DNA from: Sipunculus nudus
Taxonomy: Eukaryota > Annelida > Sipuncula > Golfingiida > Sipunculidae
NCBI GenBank assembly: GCA_026874595.1
Contig: CM049319.1
Coordinates: forward strand, 66,205,417 to 66,269,416
DNA: 64,000 nucleotides
Direction of reading: 5' to 3'
Below, piece by piece: positions 50,232-60,803 of the stretch. The notes below the pieces were generated by a model. It was not told the origin of the DNA. It was given only the letters and a program-made list of their open reading frames with translations, and did no database searches. A program made the translations under genes and the position numbers. Each line of letters opens with the position of its first letter. Within the stretch, counting starts at the first letter, position 1.

Positions 50232-50683
50232 GGAGCCATTTCCATGTGTCATTAAGAGCGATATATGAGTATTCATGGATATTCCTTCTCGGTTTGAGAG
50301 GAGGGGTTGGGGGCTGGTTGCGGGGCTGTGACGGATACTTCGTACCTCACCATCAATGCTCGGGTAATAATTCATTATAGTCATTTTTATGTAGGTTCTC
50401 TGTGTAATTGTCTGCTTCACTACTTTAACATCTCATATCCAACAAACATTTGATATGTTATACACTAGCAAAGGGATTTGTAAACATTTTTTTCTGCTGT
50501 CAGTTCAGACACATTTGTATATGAGAATGATGTTTTCAGGTTGCATACATGCAGTTTTTTAATTGTTTGTTCCTTATTCGACCTTTTCGTCAAATTAAAA
50601 TGACATTTAACCATCTACTCTGTGTTGATCTTGTTTTGCAGAACGTATAAAGGTAATATATATATATATTTAATGCTTTTACG

Positions 50684-50721
50684 CTAACCTAACCTAATCT
50701 AACCTAACCTAACCTAACCTT
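50684..50721. repeat. Interstitial (CCTAA)n, arthropod-type telomere motif
   Basis: About seven CCTAA pentamers, one with an A-to-T type change. They grade into degenerate CCTTA/ATCTT units and a (TCTA)n tract (50,795-50,875). Confidence 0.8.
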
Positions 50722-50961
50722 AATTACCTTACCTTATTTTACCTTCCCTGATCTTATCTTTTCTTGTCTTACCTTATCTTATCTAACCTTATTATCTATC
50801 TATGTATCTATCTATATATCTATGTATCTATCTAACTGTCTATCTATCTATCTATCTATCTATCTAATCTATCTATATATATATATATATATTATTCATT
50901 ATAGTCTATTCTAGACTCATATATATATATATAAGTTTATAAAAATGCATCAATGCATAAA

Positions 50962-51012
50962 TGTCACTACCCGCAGGTTTCGTGCGCACTGCGTGGCATT
51001 CATCAGGTGTCA
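50962..51012 (-). ncRNA. Hammerhead-ribozyme-like motif (minus strand mirror)
   Basis: Because the palindrome is perfect, the minus strand of the left arm carries an identical core (CTGATGA at 51,006-51,000 and GAAA at 50,981-50,978 on the minus strand). The two motifs are head to head and overlap by five bases at the centre. Confidence 0.5.
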
Positions 51013-51058
51013 CCTGATGAATGCCACGCAGTGCGCACGAAACCTGCGGGTAGTGACA
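51008..51058 (+). ncRNA. Hammerhead-ribozyme-like motif (plus strand)
   Basis: The catalytic core is CTGATGA (51,014-51,020) and GAAA (51,039-51,042). Stem I pairs TGTCAC (51,008-51,013) with GTGACA (51,053-51,058). Stem II begins TGC/GCA (51,022-51,024 with 51,035-51,037). Stem III is ACC/GGT closing a TGCG loop. The expected cleavage triplet GTA (51,050-51,052) stands just before the stem I strand. Weak points are an A-C mismatch at the first stem II pair and a bulged C in stem II. Activity is not established. Confidence 0.55.
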
Positions 51059-51149
51059 TTTATGCATTGATGCATTTTTATAAACTTATAGCAGCTCTAC
51101 TTTATGTATCGAGCACTTTGATCCTGGAACTGCAATCAAACCCTTTCTG

Positions 51150-51184
<35 letters not shown>

Positions 51185-51529
51185 TTCACACATAACTACA
51201 AATAAGGATAACCTTTTAAGTTTTTTTTTCTATTCTGCATGAGCTGACTAAAGCAACAATCACGGAGTACATGAAACAACATATATAAATACTAAAATAC
51301 ATAAGCATGAAAAAATTTTATGTTAAAATGTGAAATACAAGAAAGAAATAAAATTCAATTAAATATATGATGTACATAAATTATAAAATCATAAAAAAAG
51401 TATTGAAAATTTAAAATAATTCGTTGTTTAACTTTACCATCAATATTTTTTTCCTAGACTTGAATCAGTTTTAGTTGTCAAATCATTTGCATACACCACT
51501 CGGCGAGCAGTTAAAGCTAATTTCTCATT

Positions 51530-51850
51530 CAGGCGTGTATGCGTTTCTCCTCGTTCGTGTATGTTTGTGTTTGTTTGTGTGTGTGTGTGTGCTTGCACAA
51601 CATAATTCACTTAGTCATGGACGGAATCTCATGATATTATTTCAAGGCATTTTGGCAATGCGCAAATGAATAATCGATTAATGAAACCAGGGACATCATC
51701 AAGAAATGTTCCCAAATTTTCAGTCCCTTATGCTCAAATGAACCCGTAAATAAGATTGGTAAGTGAATGCAAAAACGGTTTTGGGGAGCATCGCGAAATA
51801 ATGGTCGCCACATGGGGGAGGCTTTCGATCCTATGAATGCAGATTTCTAC
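51530..51850. repeat. Dispersed repeat, copy 2 (ACGGAATCTCATGA family)
   Basis: It contains CGTTCGTGTATGTTTGTG, GGACGGAATCTCATGA and CATGGGGGAGGCTTTCGAT, matching the order of 8,820-9,120. Lies in the GPCR intron. Confidence 0.6.
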
Positions 51851-52589
51851 TTTTTTTTATTTTTTTCATCTGATGCCATTATGTGAATGATGCACCTGGT
51901 CAAAAAGGCAAAATGATAATTCGAATGAGCATGACTTTTTGCAGAACAAAGTATACTTTTTTGCAATGATTTTACTGCACATTGCTTGAATTATAGAGAA
52001 TGAAATTGCCAACAAAAGATTTAAATATAAAATATTTTTGTCACGAATTGGGTACTTGTACTCTCTATGACAACAGCTTCCGTTCCATAAATAATTTGTG
52101 TGAAACCTTTTAGAGTATTGCCGATGAAAACACATAAATAATATAATATACATTATGTGTAAAAAAATCCTTTGAATTAACGAATTGACGGTTCTCGTTA
52201 ACCAAATGCTACCTTTAGAATAATACCGACTGGTTGCATGTAATTAAGGCGTTATGAAAGGTTCTGCCATTTAGTCACTGTCATAGAAAGGTGTTTCTAT
52301 TTTGATACATTTTGACCGTGAGTTCAAGGTACATACTAGGTTTAAACTGCTAGGTTCACTGGTGTCAATTTATCTGCAAAGATGAAGACTCGCAAGCATT
52401 GGAGGGTAATCAAAGTTGGGACATTTTTTGCAAACATATATATGTTTAGGAAAAAAAGGAAATATTTGGTCAATGAATTGCCTCCCAGATGCCTTTTTTG
52501 TTTGGTCTCATATTGCTTTCCACTAGTTGTTTTCCACATTGCTTAGATAATTTTTCGTATATATATATATACATATATATATATAAAAC

Positions 52590-52740
52590 ATAGATTACAT
52601 TTCATATTAAACTCAGAAATGGAACCTAAAACCATAATTCTAATTATCAACATATTTCATTTCAAATAATATCAATATTATCCTTTGAATCCCAGTGGTA
52701 GTTATTACCCCCACCCCCAACCCCCCCCCCCCCCCCTGTA
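52590..52740. mobile_element. Third, partial copy of the hAT-like TIR
   Basis: CAGAAATGGAACCTAAAACC and TAATTCTAATTATC, then a C-rich run, match the 34.4-kb and 6.8-kb TIRs in order. The outer end is lost. Confidence 0.55.
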
Positions 52741-53644
52741 CCAGGTTTTTCCTATTTTGAACCAAAATGTTTTATCCGTTCTATACCTGTAAATCATGTT
52801 TTTTTTCTCTCGTAAATAAATTTATTGAAAAATTCTCTAAGAAGGGGATCGAGTCATCCTTAATTAAGGTTTCAGGATTGAAGCCGTTTAATACATATGA
52901 AACATAATATAGACATTTTCGTTGTAATGAAAATGCAGCGTTTCACTGGCATTTAACCCACATATTTAAAACCCCATGTTTATTATATAAGCAGCCTCAA
53001 GCAGTTCTTGCTAGATTTGTTTCAACCTTTGTTGAATATTTTCTTTTGCACTCTAATGTTTGTTTTTAATTCCACACGCTTCCTTTTTGTACTATGCTTT
53101 AAATTAAAACAAAAGGCATTATTTTCTAGATAGAAAGAACATAAAAGTGTTTGTACTCGCTTATGGAAGTAATTTCATTTTGCATAATGGTTTGGAAAAG
53201 GCTACAAAATATAAAACCTATATTTATACATTAGCTAGAAAGAAGTCATAGACAGCATTCCTCCATCAACATCTTGAACTGCGATTAGATCTCTAAAAAT
53301 GTAAACGGAGTGTTTTTTGCAAAATGACCCTTCTTTGTACAATATGCCCTATTGAGACAATGGGCTTATTATCTGAATATACTGTAAGGCGGACCGAAAA
53401 ACAGGGCTGAACACACACGTTTGTAAAAGTCAAAGCACAGTTATGATATCAAACGTGGAAACAATAGACAATAAAGTTGTTTCGTCCATGGCTTGAATTT
53501 AAAAGGGAAAAGCATTACTTTGCCTTACACATTCCTATTAAAAGCTATGGGTAATTTAACATTCAAGTAAAAATCATGTATGAACCAACTTAAAAATACA
53601 CATCGTAATATAAAATATCCGTTTAAAATTTGGAGATGTGTATG

Positions 53645-54455
53645 CGAATCGGTCTTGTACTCGGCTTCTAAGTGACTCGTTCTCGAAGAAGGCGGACTTG
53701 GACTCGAACCTCAAGATATCGGACTTGGACTCGGACTCGGATGTTGTGGACTCTACTACGTCACTGGTACTGATTTATATACTTTAATCATCAATCGACT
53801 CGGATTATTTTTATTGCTGTTTTATAAATCTTTTCAGTTGTAAGGTTTGTCTGGTGACGTATTCGCTGCTTTTAGCAGACGTTGTCTCAACTATATACTA
53901 AACCCATGCCATACGGGGCACACAAGCAGTGGCAATCTTGCCATCGTGAAACCAAGAATTGACAGGTTTATATCAAGATTTCTTGTCCGAGTGATTTAAG
54001 AAGCACCACTGATCTGCAACCTTTTTAGCAACTGTACAAATATGTTAATAAATAATTTTCGTATATTCAGAGTTGTAGTCTTGCTTATTTATAATTCTAT
54101 ATTTTTACGTTTGTTCTAAATTTACGCAAAGGCGTATTGAAAATATTATTAGTTCGTTTACTTCTTTATACATATTTCATATTCATTACTGTATAATTGT
54201 AAATATGTAATTAATACCTAAATCTGTGATATTTCAAGGACCCAAATAAAAACAGCTGTAAATGCCTTATGGGAAATGCTAGTAAATATTTAAGTTAGAA
54301 AACGATGATTTAGTCGAGTCCGCAACATCCGGGTCCGAGTGCAAGTCCGAGTCAAGAGACTCGAATCCAAGTCCAGTTCGAGACCTTAGGGTTCGAACCT
54401 AGTCCACCTTCGAGACCGAGTCAATTGGAACCCCAGTCAAAGTCCGAGTAGCCTT
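53645..54455. mobile_element. 0.8-kb foldback element with GAGTCC/GGACTC arms
   Basis: The left arm (53,645-53,765; GGACTTGGACTCGGACTCGG) and right arm (54,308-54,455; GGGTCCGAGTGCAAGTCCGA) are imperfect reverse complements, sharing the ATCCGRGTCCGAGT region and the CAACATCC end. The AT-rich centre has no coding signal. Confidence 0.75.
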
Positions 54456-54554
54456 TTTTGTAGACATTATACTCTGTTGTTATTCCGCAAATCTATATAT
54501 AAGTCATTTAAGTGTGTGTCAGAGCTTTTCATGATGGACTCAAGATTGCCTCCT

Positions 54555-54705
54555 TTCTGATTGGTCGAGTCAATACCTTCCGGGTCCGAATACGAGTCCT
54601 GGTCCAAACCTCGAGTCCATGTCCATTCAAAGTCGAGTCCAAAAGGTGGACTCGAGTCCGGATTCGAGTCCAAATCCTGACTCGTGTCCTACATCACTGT
54701 AAATA
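54555..54705. repeat. Extra arm copy of the GAGTCC foldback
   Basis: TTGGTCGAGTCAATACCTTC, then CGGGTCCGAATACGAGTCC, runs in the same direction as the right arm of the 53.6-kb element. It contains a small GGACTCGAGTCC palindrome and ends CCTACATCACTG. Confidence 0.65.
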
Positions 54706-55317
54706 AATAAATCAAATTAAAACATCAAGGATTATTGGCAACAAGCACAGTGTTGCGGCTACTACTGAAACCTGGTTACCATTCATTGCGTGATACAATA
54801 GATCATCAAAGTAAAAGCCTTACCATGCGTTGAAGCTGTCGATCTGTTCATTTGGAAGCTTATGTTCAAGTGGCATATAGAAGCTTATGTCCAAGGCCAT
54901 CGGGTGGCTGGAATACCTAATCAACCATTTATAAATCAAACACAGTACCAAGCTGAAACCTGGGGAATTGCCTATTCTGTGGGAATACGATAGAAATAAA
55001 TAATTTAAATGGACCCGCCGTCAATGTCTGCAGTGCTGTAAAGGTGGATGTTACAATGTGGTCAAAGGCATATCCGATAATATAGATATTATTAGTATTA
55101 ATAATATAATTATTATTATTATTGTTATTTATTTTAACTCTGCATAAATGTATTATTGTTGTAATGTATTATTGCATATAGTACAATTGTAATTGTAATT
55201 ATCATTATAATTATTATTTAAATTATGGTTAAAATGAAATAATAATATTAATAATATATAATATAATATAATTTATACATCCTATAATCATTTGATGTAT
55301 AAAAAGTCCATATGTAT

Positions 55318-55380
<63 letters not shown>

Positions 55381-55401
55381 TTTTATCTCAATACTCCGCA
55401 G

Positions 55402-56162
55402 GGATGGTGCTCGGGAGGAAATTCTTCGAGGACCGGCCAGTGCTGTGTGACATTGCTGCTACAGTCTGCTTGGCATCCTGCGTCACAGCCTTGCTCAGCA
55501 TTGGCGGCATCAGCTTCAACAGCTGTCTCCACATCTGTTACGGCCACGTGTATGACCGGTTCTTCCGCCTCCGCAACAATATATTAATGTGCGGGGCATT
55601 CTGGATGGTCGGGATTAGTTTCTCCATGCCTCCGTTACTGGGATGGGCCGACAACATATACGACGAAAAAATGCTTGAGTGCATCTGGGACCGCCAAGCC
55701 TCGCTTTCGTACACCATATTTTTCTCACTGGCAATCGTTTTTACTCCCACAGGCATTATCGCTGTGTCCTTCATCAAGATATTCCTGCACGTCAGCGCGA
55801 GCAAGAAAAGGGTCGCGGCTATGAGTACCGGAAAAGAAGCTTCTGACAAAGCTAAGAGTTACTCAACCAGACTGGCCCGTAGTCTCTTCATCATCTTCGC
55901 CATCTTTGTTTTCTGCTGGGCCCCATACGCCATCTTGGTTCTGGTAGATTTCGGGGACCACGCCCCCTATGAGGTCCACTTGTTTGTTTTGTTGCTGGCC
56001 CACATGCATGCCAGTCTTAACTTTATTGTGTATTGGGCAACAAACAAGCATTTTCGTTACGCATATGGCCTTATTCTGAGGGCGTTTATCTGCACGGAAG
56101 CTCCAGACAAAAAGACGTACGTTACCTCGGTAAAAACTCCAACAGTCAACGAGGGGTCTTGA
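55402..56162 (+). CDS. GPCR gene, exon 2: TM3 to C-terminus
   Basis: This exon encodes residues 79-331 and the stop TGA. The acceptor is a pyrimidine-containing tract ending CCGCAG at 55396-55401. The leftover G of exon 1 plus GG gives Gly79, and the frame then continues through Met80. Landmarks: C94 (Cys3.25) and C172 in loop 2, expected to form the disulfide; W146 (Trp4.50); P194 (Pro5.50); FCWAPY at 249-254 in TM6; NFIVY at 285-289 in place of NPxxY; a helix-8-like KHFRYAY; and C309 as a possible palmitoylation site. The Asp2.50-to-Cys3.25 spacing is close to that of vertebrate melatonin receptors, so no exon seems missing. The cytoplasmic end of TM3 reads N118-S119-C120 before LHICYGHVYDR, where relatives have NRY or DRY, so the G-protein-contacting Arg is absent. 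The C-tail is short and rich in Thr and Ser. Total length of 331 residues is normal for the family. Confidence 0.9.
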
Positions 56163-56287
56163 ATTCTTAAAGTGTCGGTGGACTGGTACCAAGAATTAGT
56201 TTGGTAAAAATCCTGGGTACCATTCTGCGGGAGATGCAGTTATATAAATATCTGGCTTTTCTAAATAAGAATGACTTTTTTCGTCAG

Positions 56288-56293
56288 AATAAA
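56288..56293 (+). promoter_or_regulatory. Candidate poly(A) signal AATAAA of the GPCR gene
   Basis: This is the first AATAAA after the GPCR stop, 125 bp downstream. The hexamer is common in AT-rich DNA, so this is only positional support. Confidence 0.4.
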
Positions 56294-56299
56294 AGCTTG

Positions 56300-59199
56300 G
56301 GACGTTGTAAAATATGATGACTTCCCCATATCTTTAGAATTATTACTGACATTGATCAAATAAGAGAATGATGCCAATCTATTTTGCAAATGCCCTTTGT
56401 ATTTCCATATATGATTTCACCTATGTCGCAGGTGCCTGACATTTTCTAGATATCAAAACACTAAAAGAAAATGATAAATGTAGGGATATACTTGTATTCC
56501 TAATATGTAAATATCAATAATATTTATAACTCAATTATTAGTAACACCAGTGCAGTATTAATTAAACTCTATATAGGTATAGAGATGATTTTTTTCAGGC
56601 ACTTTGTTTTGAATCAGGGCGGATGGGAGATGATGTTTTACATTTTGATCATATATTCTTCTTGAAAGTTCATATGATCACTGGAAAACATCATACTGAC
56701 ATAACTGTTTTTCTAAACAGTTAAAAGAATAATTTATTCGACTTTTTATTATTTTATTTTCTTAATAGAAATGTCCAAAAGGGGTAAGGGGAGCTCAAAT
56801 ACGTACATTGCTACTGAAAATATAATTAAATATTTTTTTCGGGGGGGGAGTAGGGGGTCAAAAGTGATGCGCGTGGTGGCAAGGAAACCAACTTTTGTGG
56901 CCTAGTATTTGGTTTGTGGGCACGACATTTATGAATCAAGTGCAACTGCCCACTAATGAGCTTGGTTTCCACAATCTACATAAAGGAGACAGCTTCTCGC
57001 GAAGTCATAGCTCGGTTGAGAATGCAAATCGAGTAAAGTTAAAAATAATAAAAAATGGTAAATTACACAAGCTAGCACGCAGGGGACACGTGTGGTATTA
57101 TGATGAAAAAAAGCATACGTGAGGTATAAGGTGTCAGTACGCAGTATTACATAATGTATATACGTATATATAGTGAAGTTAAACCTGATATGCACATCAT
57201 ATGTATATGTCGAGTGTTATAAAATGAATATTGTATGATGAAAAGTGTCATGTATGCATACTTAGGTCGTTCCAGATCTCCTTCGTTTTAATCGCTGCTT
57301 TGTAAAGTAAAATTCTCTGGGTTCAACCAATGAGAGCGTGGAATCGCATTGTGCATCCAACTCCAAATTTTAAACTTGCGACACCCACTCTCGTTGGTAT
57401 GATTCTTGGCCCTGTGCCAGAACCTTTGTAGTTAGATTAACGGTGTTGCAGCAGTTAAAACGAAGGGGGCCTGGGACGATTGCAGTGTATAGCTACTACC
57501 TGAGAAGCGAATGCGGTGCACAAAGTATTATGTGTAAACTCTGGTGCACGGTTCAGGGTGTACGAGTATGAAGCACAACGCCATGGTAGCGGTAAATTTA
57601 AATGAATTGCTAACGTCTAAGCACAAGTTAAAACTCAGGTATGTTTTCCTGGAGGACGAGATGAATACAATTTACATATGTATAAAGCGACACGGATATA
57701 GTGTTTGGTATTATTTGTTTGTTTTAGTTGTATTTTATCATTGCAGGATTCATTTGAAGATATAATAATTTGCTCAAAATCACACTCATGACTATTAATT
57801 TACTACCCGAAATTCCCGATCAGTAACAGTTTGTTTTCTCGTCTGAAGCAACTGTCTTAGTTAAAATTTCCTCATTCGGTGTCCCGATCATAGTGCCCTT
57901 CCTTGAAGTTTAAGTTTCGATTAGTCTTTGTAAGTCTTGAGTACACAGGTAAGAATTCAGACGGGTTGATGGTAAAACACCGTAAGTACAGGTGTGTACC
58001 AGGCATTATCAATAGTCTCGAAGCAATCCAGCTGGACAATCATGCAACGTGTTCTCTCTGCGTTCTCTGTAATAACTACAGAGTGGAGGGTCCTTTGAAT
58101 GGTTTGCATTTGGAGCGCTAAAGTAGTACGCAATTTAGCGAAAAATCTGGGAGAATTCTTTATCAGTTCTTCTTGGGAAAGTCTACAAGGGGAAAAACAA
58201 TATGAGTATCTCTCTAGCAGTCACCTTTTTCAAGGAATGGATACTAGATGGCGCTAAAAAGCAGTTAAGGTATACTCTTAAATGTTATTACAAAGGCTTT
58301 GAAGTACACAATTCCTCGACAATTAAGTTTTGCTTTCGCGAGCATATGGCATTCTGTCTGTTAAACATTCTTATTAATTACTTTAAGTTTACCTGTTAGT
58401 TATTCCCAAGGCGCGGCGACCATCAATTATCCATTAGTTTACAACGTTTCTCGGCAATTTATAATTTTAGAGGTGTCATGCATGAACACTTATTTTATCT
58501 TTTTGTTCCATATGAATTCTTTGCAGATTTGTTTTCAATTAAAATAATTCAATTCCAAAGATTTTTTTTGTAAGGACTAGAGTAGTTCTCTCTGAACAAA
58601 AAAGTAGAACGGAGAATGTGACCAACATTTCTGATATTGCTTGGACATTTGTTATATTTTGTACGTGACCGGTAATTTTTGTTGAAAGTTTACACTATTC
58701 GAATCTATTATAAATGTCATAATTATAATGTTTTTTGTGAATATTAGTATTATTATGATTAGCACTATTATTATCATTTGAATTAACATAAGTATAAGCA
58801 TTAGTATTACATTATCATTATTAGGTTGATTAACATTAGCTTCAGAATTTCATTATTAACATTACTACCTTTTTTAATATGTTATCATTTATTAAATTAT
58901 TGCATTTAGTAGCTACTTCAATAGAATTTACATAATCACTGAAAGAAAGGCCTTCAGGTGAGCAAAATAATATAAAAAAATAATCACAATTACATTGGTT
59001 TAAAATAAAAGAAAGAATGTACCCTAGCGACACAATATAGCACTTTACAGTTTAATTGTATTGTATATTTTAATATCATGATAGAACCTTTTACATAGTA
59101 TATGCATCGTCTTTCTAAGTTCACTATCTAAACCTTTGCTCCATACCACAAAGCCGTGTATACACAACTCAAGCATTTATATTTGTCTGGTTAGCATGA
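56300..59199. other. Downstream flank, no gene seen
   Basis: AT-rich DNA with ATT-rich low-complexity sequence at 58,700-58,870 and the single MITE arm at 57,339. Short frames (up to 75 codons) have no family features. Confidence 0.5.
57339..57430. mobile_element. Single-arm copy of the 48.0-kb hairpin MITE
   Basis: GAATCGCATTGTGCATCCAA, CACCCACTCTCGTTGGTA and GTGCCAGAACCT match the 48.0-kb element arm and loop. The other arm is missing. Confidence 0.65.
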
Positions 59200-59600
59200 C
59201 TTGAATCGTGATACAAGCAATATATAGGGCCTAGGGGGTTGTACTGTAACGGGCATGCCTCTTGTTGCATTGATAAACAGCCGATAATATTAACAAAAGG
59301 CGACGAATGATGAATCAACACAAAAGAAAACGTGAACTCACAGACCAAACGAGTCGCATCTTGTATTGCGTACAAGTTGGCTGTCGTCTAGTCACTCGTG
59401 CGAGTCATGCTTGTATTCATGCGGCCAGAAATTAAATTTACATGCAGAGAGATTAAACAAAATTGATGAGTCTAAACGGAGTTTTTCCTCGCATATAGTA
59501 GGTGCTCAAAAAAGTATACTAAAAAGTTAATGATTGGTCTGCTTTATGTCAAGTGACAGCTTATGTGCAGTCCATGAGATGCTGTCAACAATGACAAAGT
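59200..59600. repeat. Dispersed repeat, copy 2 (GCGTACAAGTTGGCTG family)
   Basis: GTGATACAAGCAATATA, ACTCACAGACCAAAC, TATTGCGTACAAGTTGGCTG, GATGAGTCTAAACGGA and ACAATGACA are in the same order as at 45,080-45,450. Confidence 0.7.
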
Positions 59601-60738
59601 TATTTGTATACTCATAGAGCCTTACAATACGATCCTTGATACAAGATGTAAAGGCACTCTGACGCTAGTGAGGTGCACTGATAACATATATAGGGTCGTC
59701 AAATCGACAAGTTTAGGGTTTTCAGATATGTGTACCTAAATCAATATGATCATGATCATAGACTCTCTAATGTCAGAGGACCGATGAAATATTTGAACCA
59801 CATCATTGCCCGTTACAAATTAACTGTATTGTTTTAATAAGAGTCACAATAGAACAGATTAAAAATAACCGTATTATTGAACTGGCATTTGAAAGTTAAA
59901 TAACGCAAAATGAAGATTACATCTCTAATGGATTATACTATGACTCTTACAAACGTTCCAGCATAGCTTATTTTGTTAACAACAAATATGTATTATAACA
60001 CAGACTACCCCAATAAGCAAATCAAGTCTTTATGAAGCTGGTAAGAGAATACATCAGATAGCTAATTGTATGACAGTTATAGTATAGTCACAAGATAGAT
60101 TGTATGTTAGGGTAAGATTCCTGTTGTCCTATTATGTTCTTCGTATATATTAATGTGTATCGTCATTCACTATAGGGTAATAACAGGTAACACTGGTGTT
60201 CATAAGTATCAAAGTTGTTATTACACAGGTTTTATTATATCTTGCGTGATGTGGGATATATGTGTGACTTTGTGGTATTAGTTTCGGAATCTTATTTGTT
60301 GGTATTTATTACGTTTTATCGACATTTCACTGAACGCATTGCATTTAATTAGTATAATTGACCTGAAGCTTAAGGGTAGTGATTTGTACACTCTTTTTTT
60401 TAATATGATCACCCCTAAATTTACAAGGACACACCGAACAGTTGGACGCCTGGGTACAGTTACCTGACGATCGCCGGGGTGTAAACACCATCTATTCTTC
60501 ACCTTACGCGTAAAAGAGTAGAATCAAAATGCTTTAACGTATTTAATCCTCAGTAAACACGCTCTGCTCTGCCTAGTACTTTTATACATCGACTGTAAGT
60601 AAAACACTAGAATATACATGGTTCTATAAAGTTATATATATGTTTATATATGTATATATATAAATATATATATATATTTAAGATTTTTGTGTATGTGCAA
60701 ACTACTGAAGGAATATTACAAATAATAACTATATATTT

Positions 60739-60803
<65 letters not shown>

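Larger units (their letters stand above)
50930..51090. repeat. Perfect 161-bp palindrome (80-bp arms, 1-bp centre)
   Basis: Left arm 50,930-51,009 and right arm 51,011-51,090 are exact reverse complements around T51010. The match stops abruptly at TATAAG/CTTATA on each side. The arms contain a hammerhead-like core (separate entries). It lies between (TATC)n/(TA)n tracts in the GPCR intron. Confidence 0.97.
27231..55401 (+). other. 28.2-kb phase-1 intron of the GPCR gene
   Basis: The intron begins GTAAGA and ends CCGCAG. It separates the TM2 exon from the TM3-TM7 exon and carries most of the mobile DNA in the window. No further receptor exon is needed for a complete seven-helix protein, and I see none inside. 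(TA)n tracts lie directly upstream of the acceptor (55,320-55,377). Confidence 0.8.

Noticed and set aside
55538-56192. Two minus-strand frames of 103 and 109 codons opposite receptor exon 2
   Set aside because: Shadows of the GPCR coding sequence with no own start or domain.
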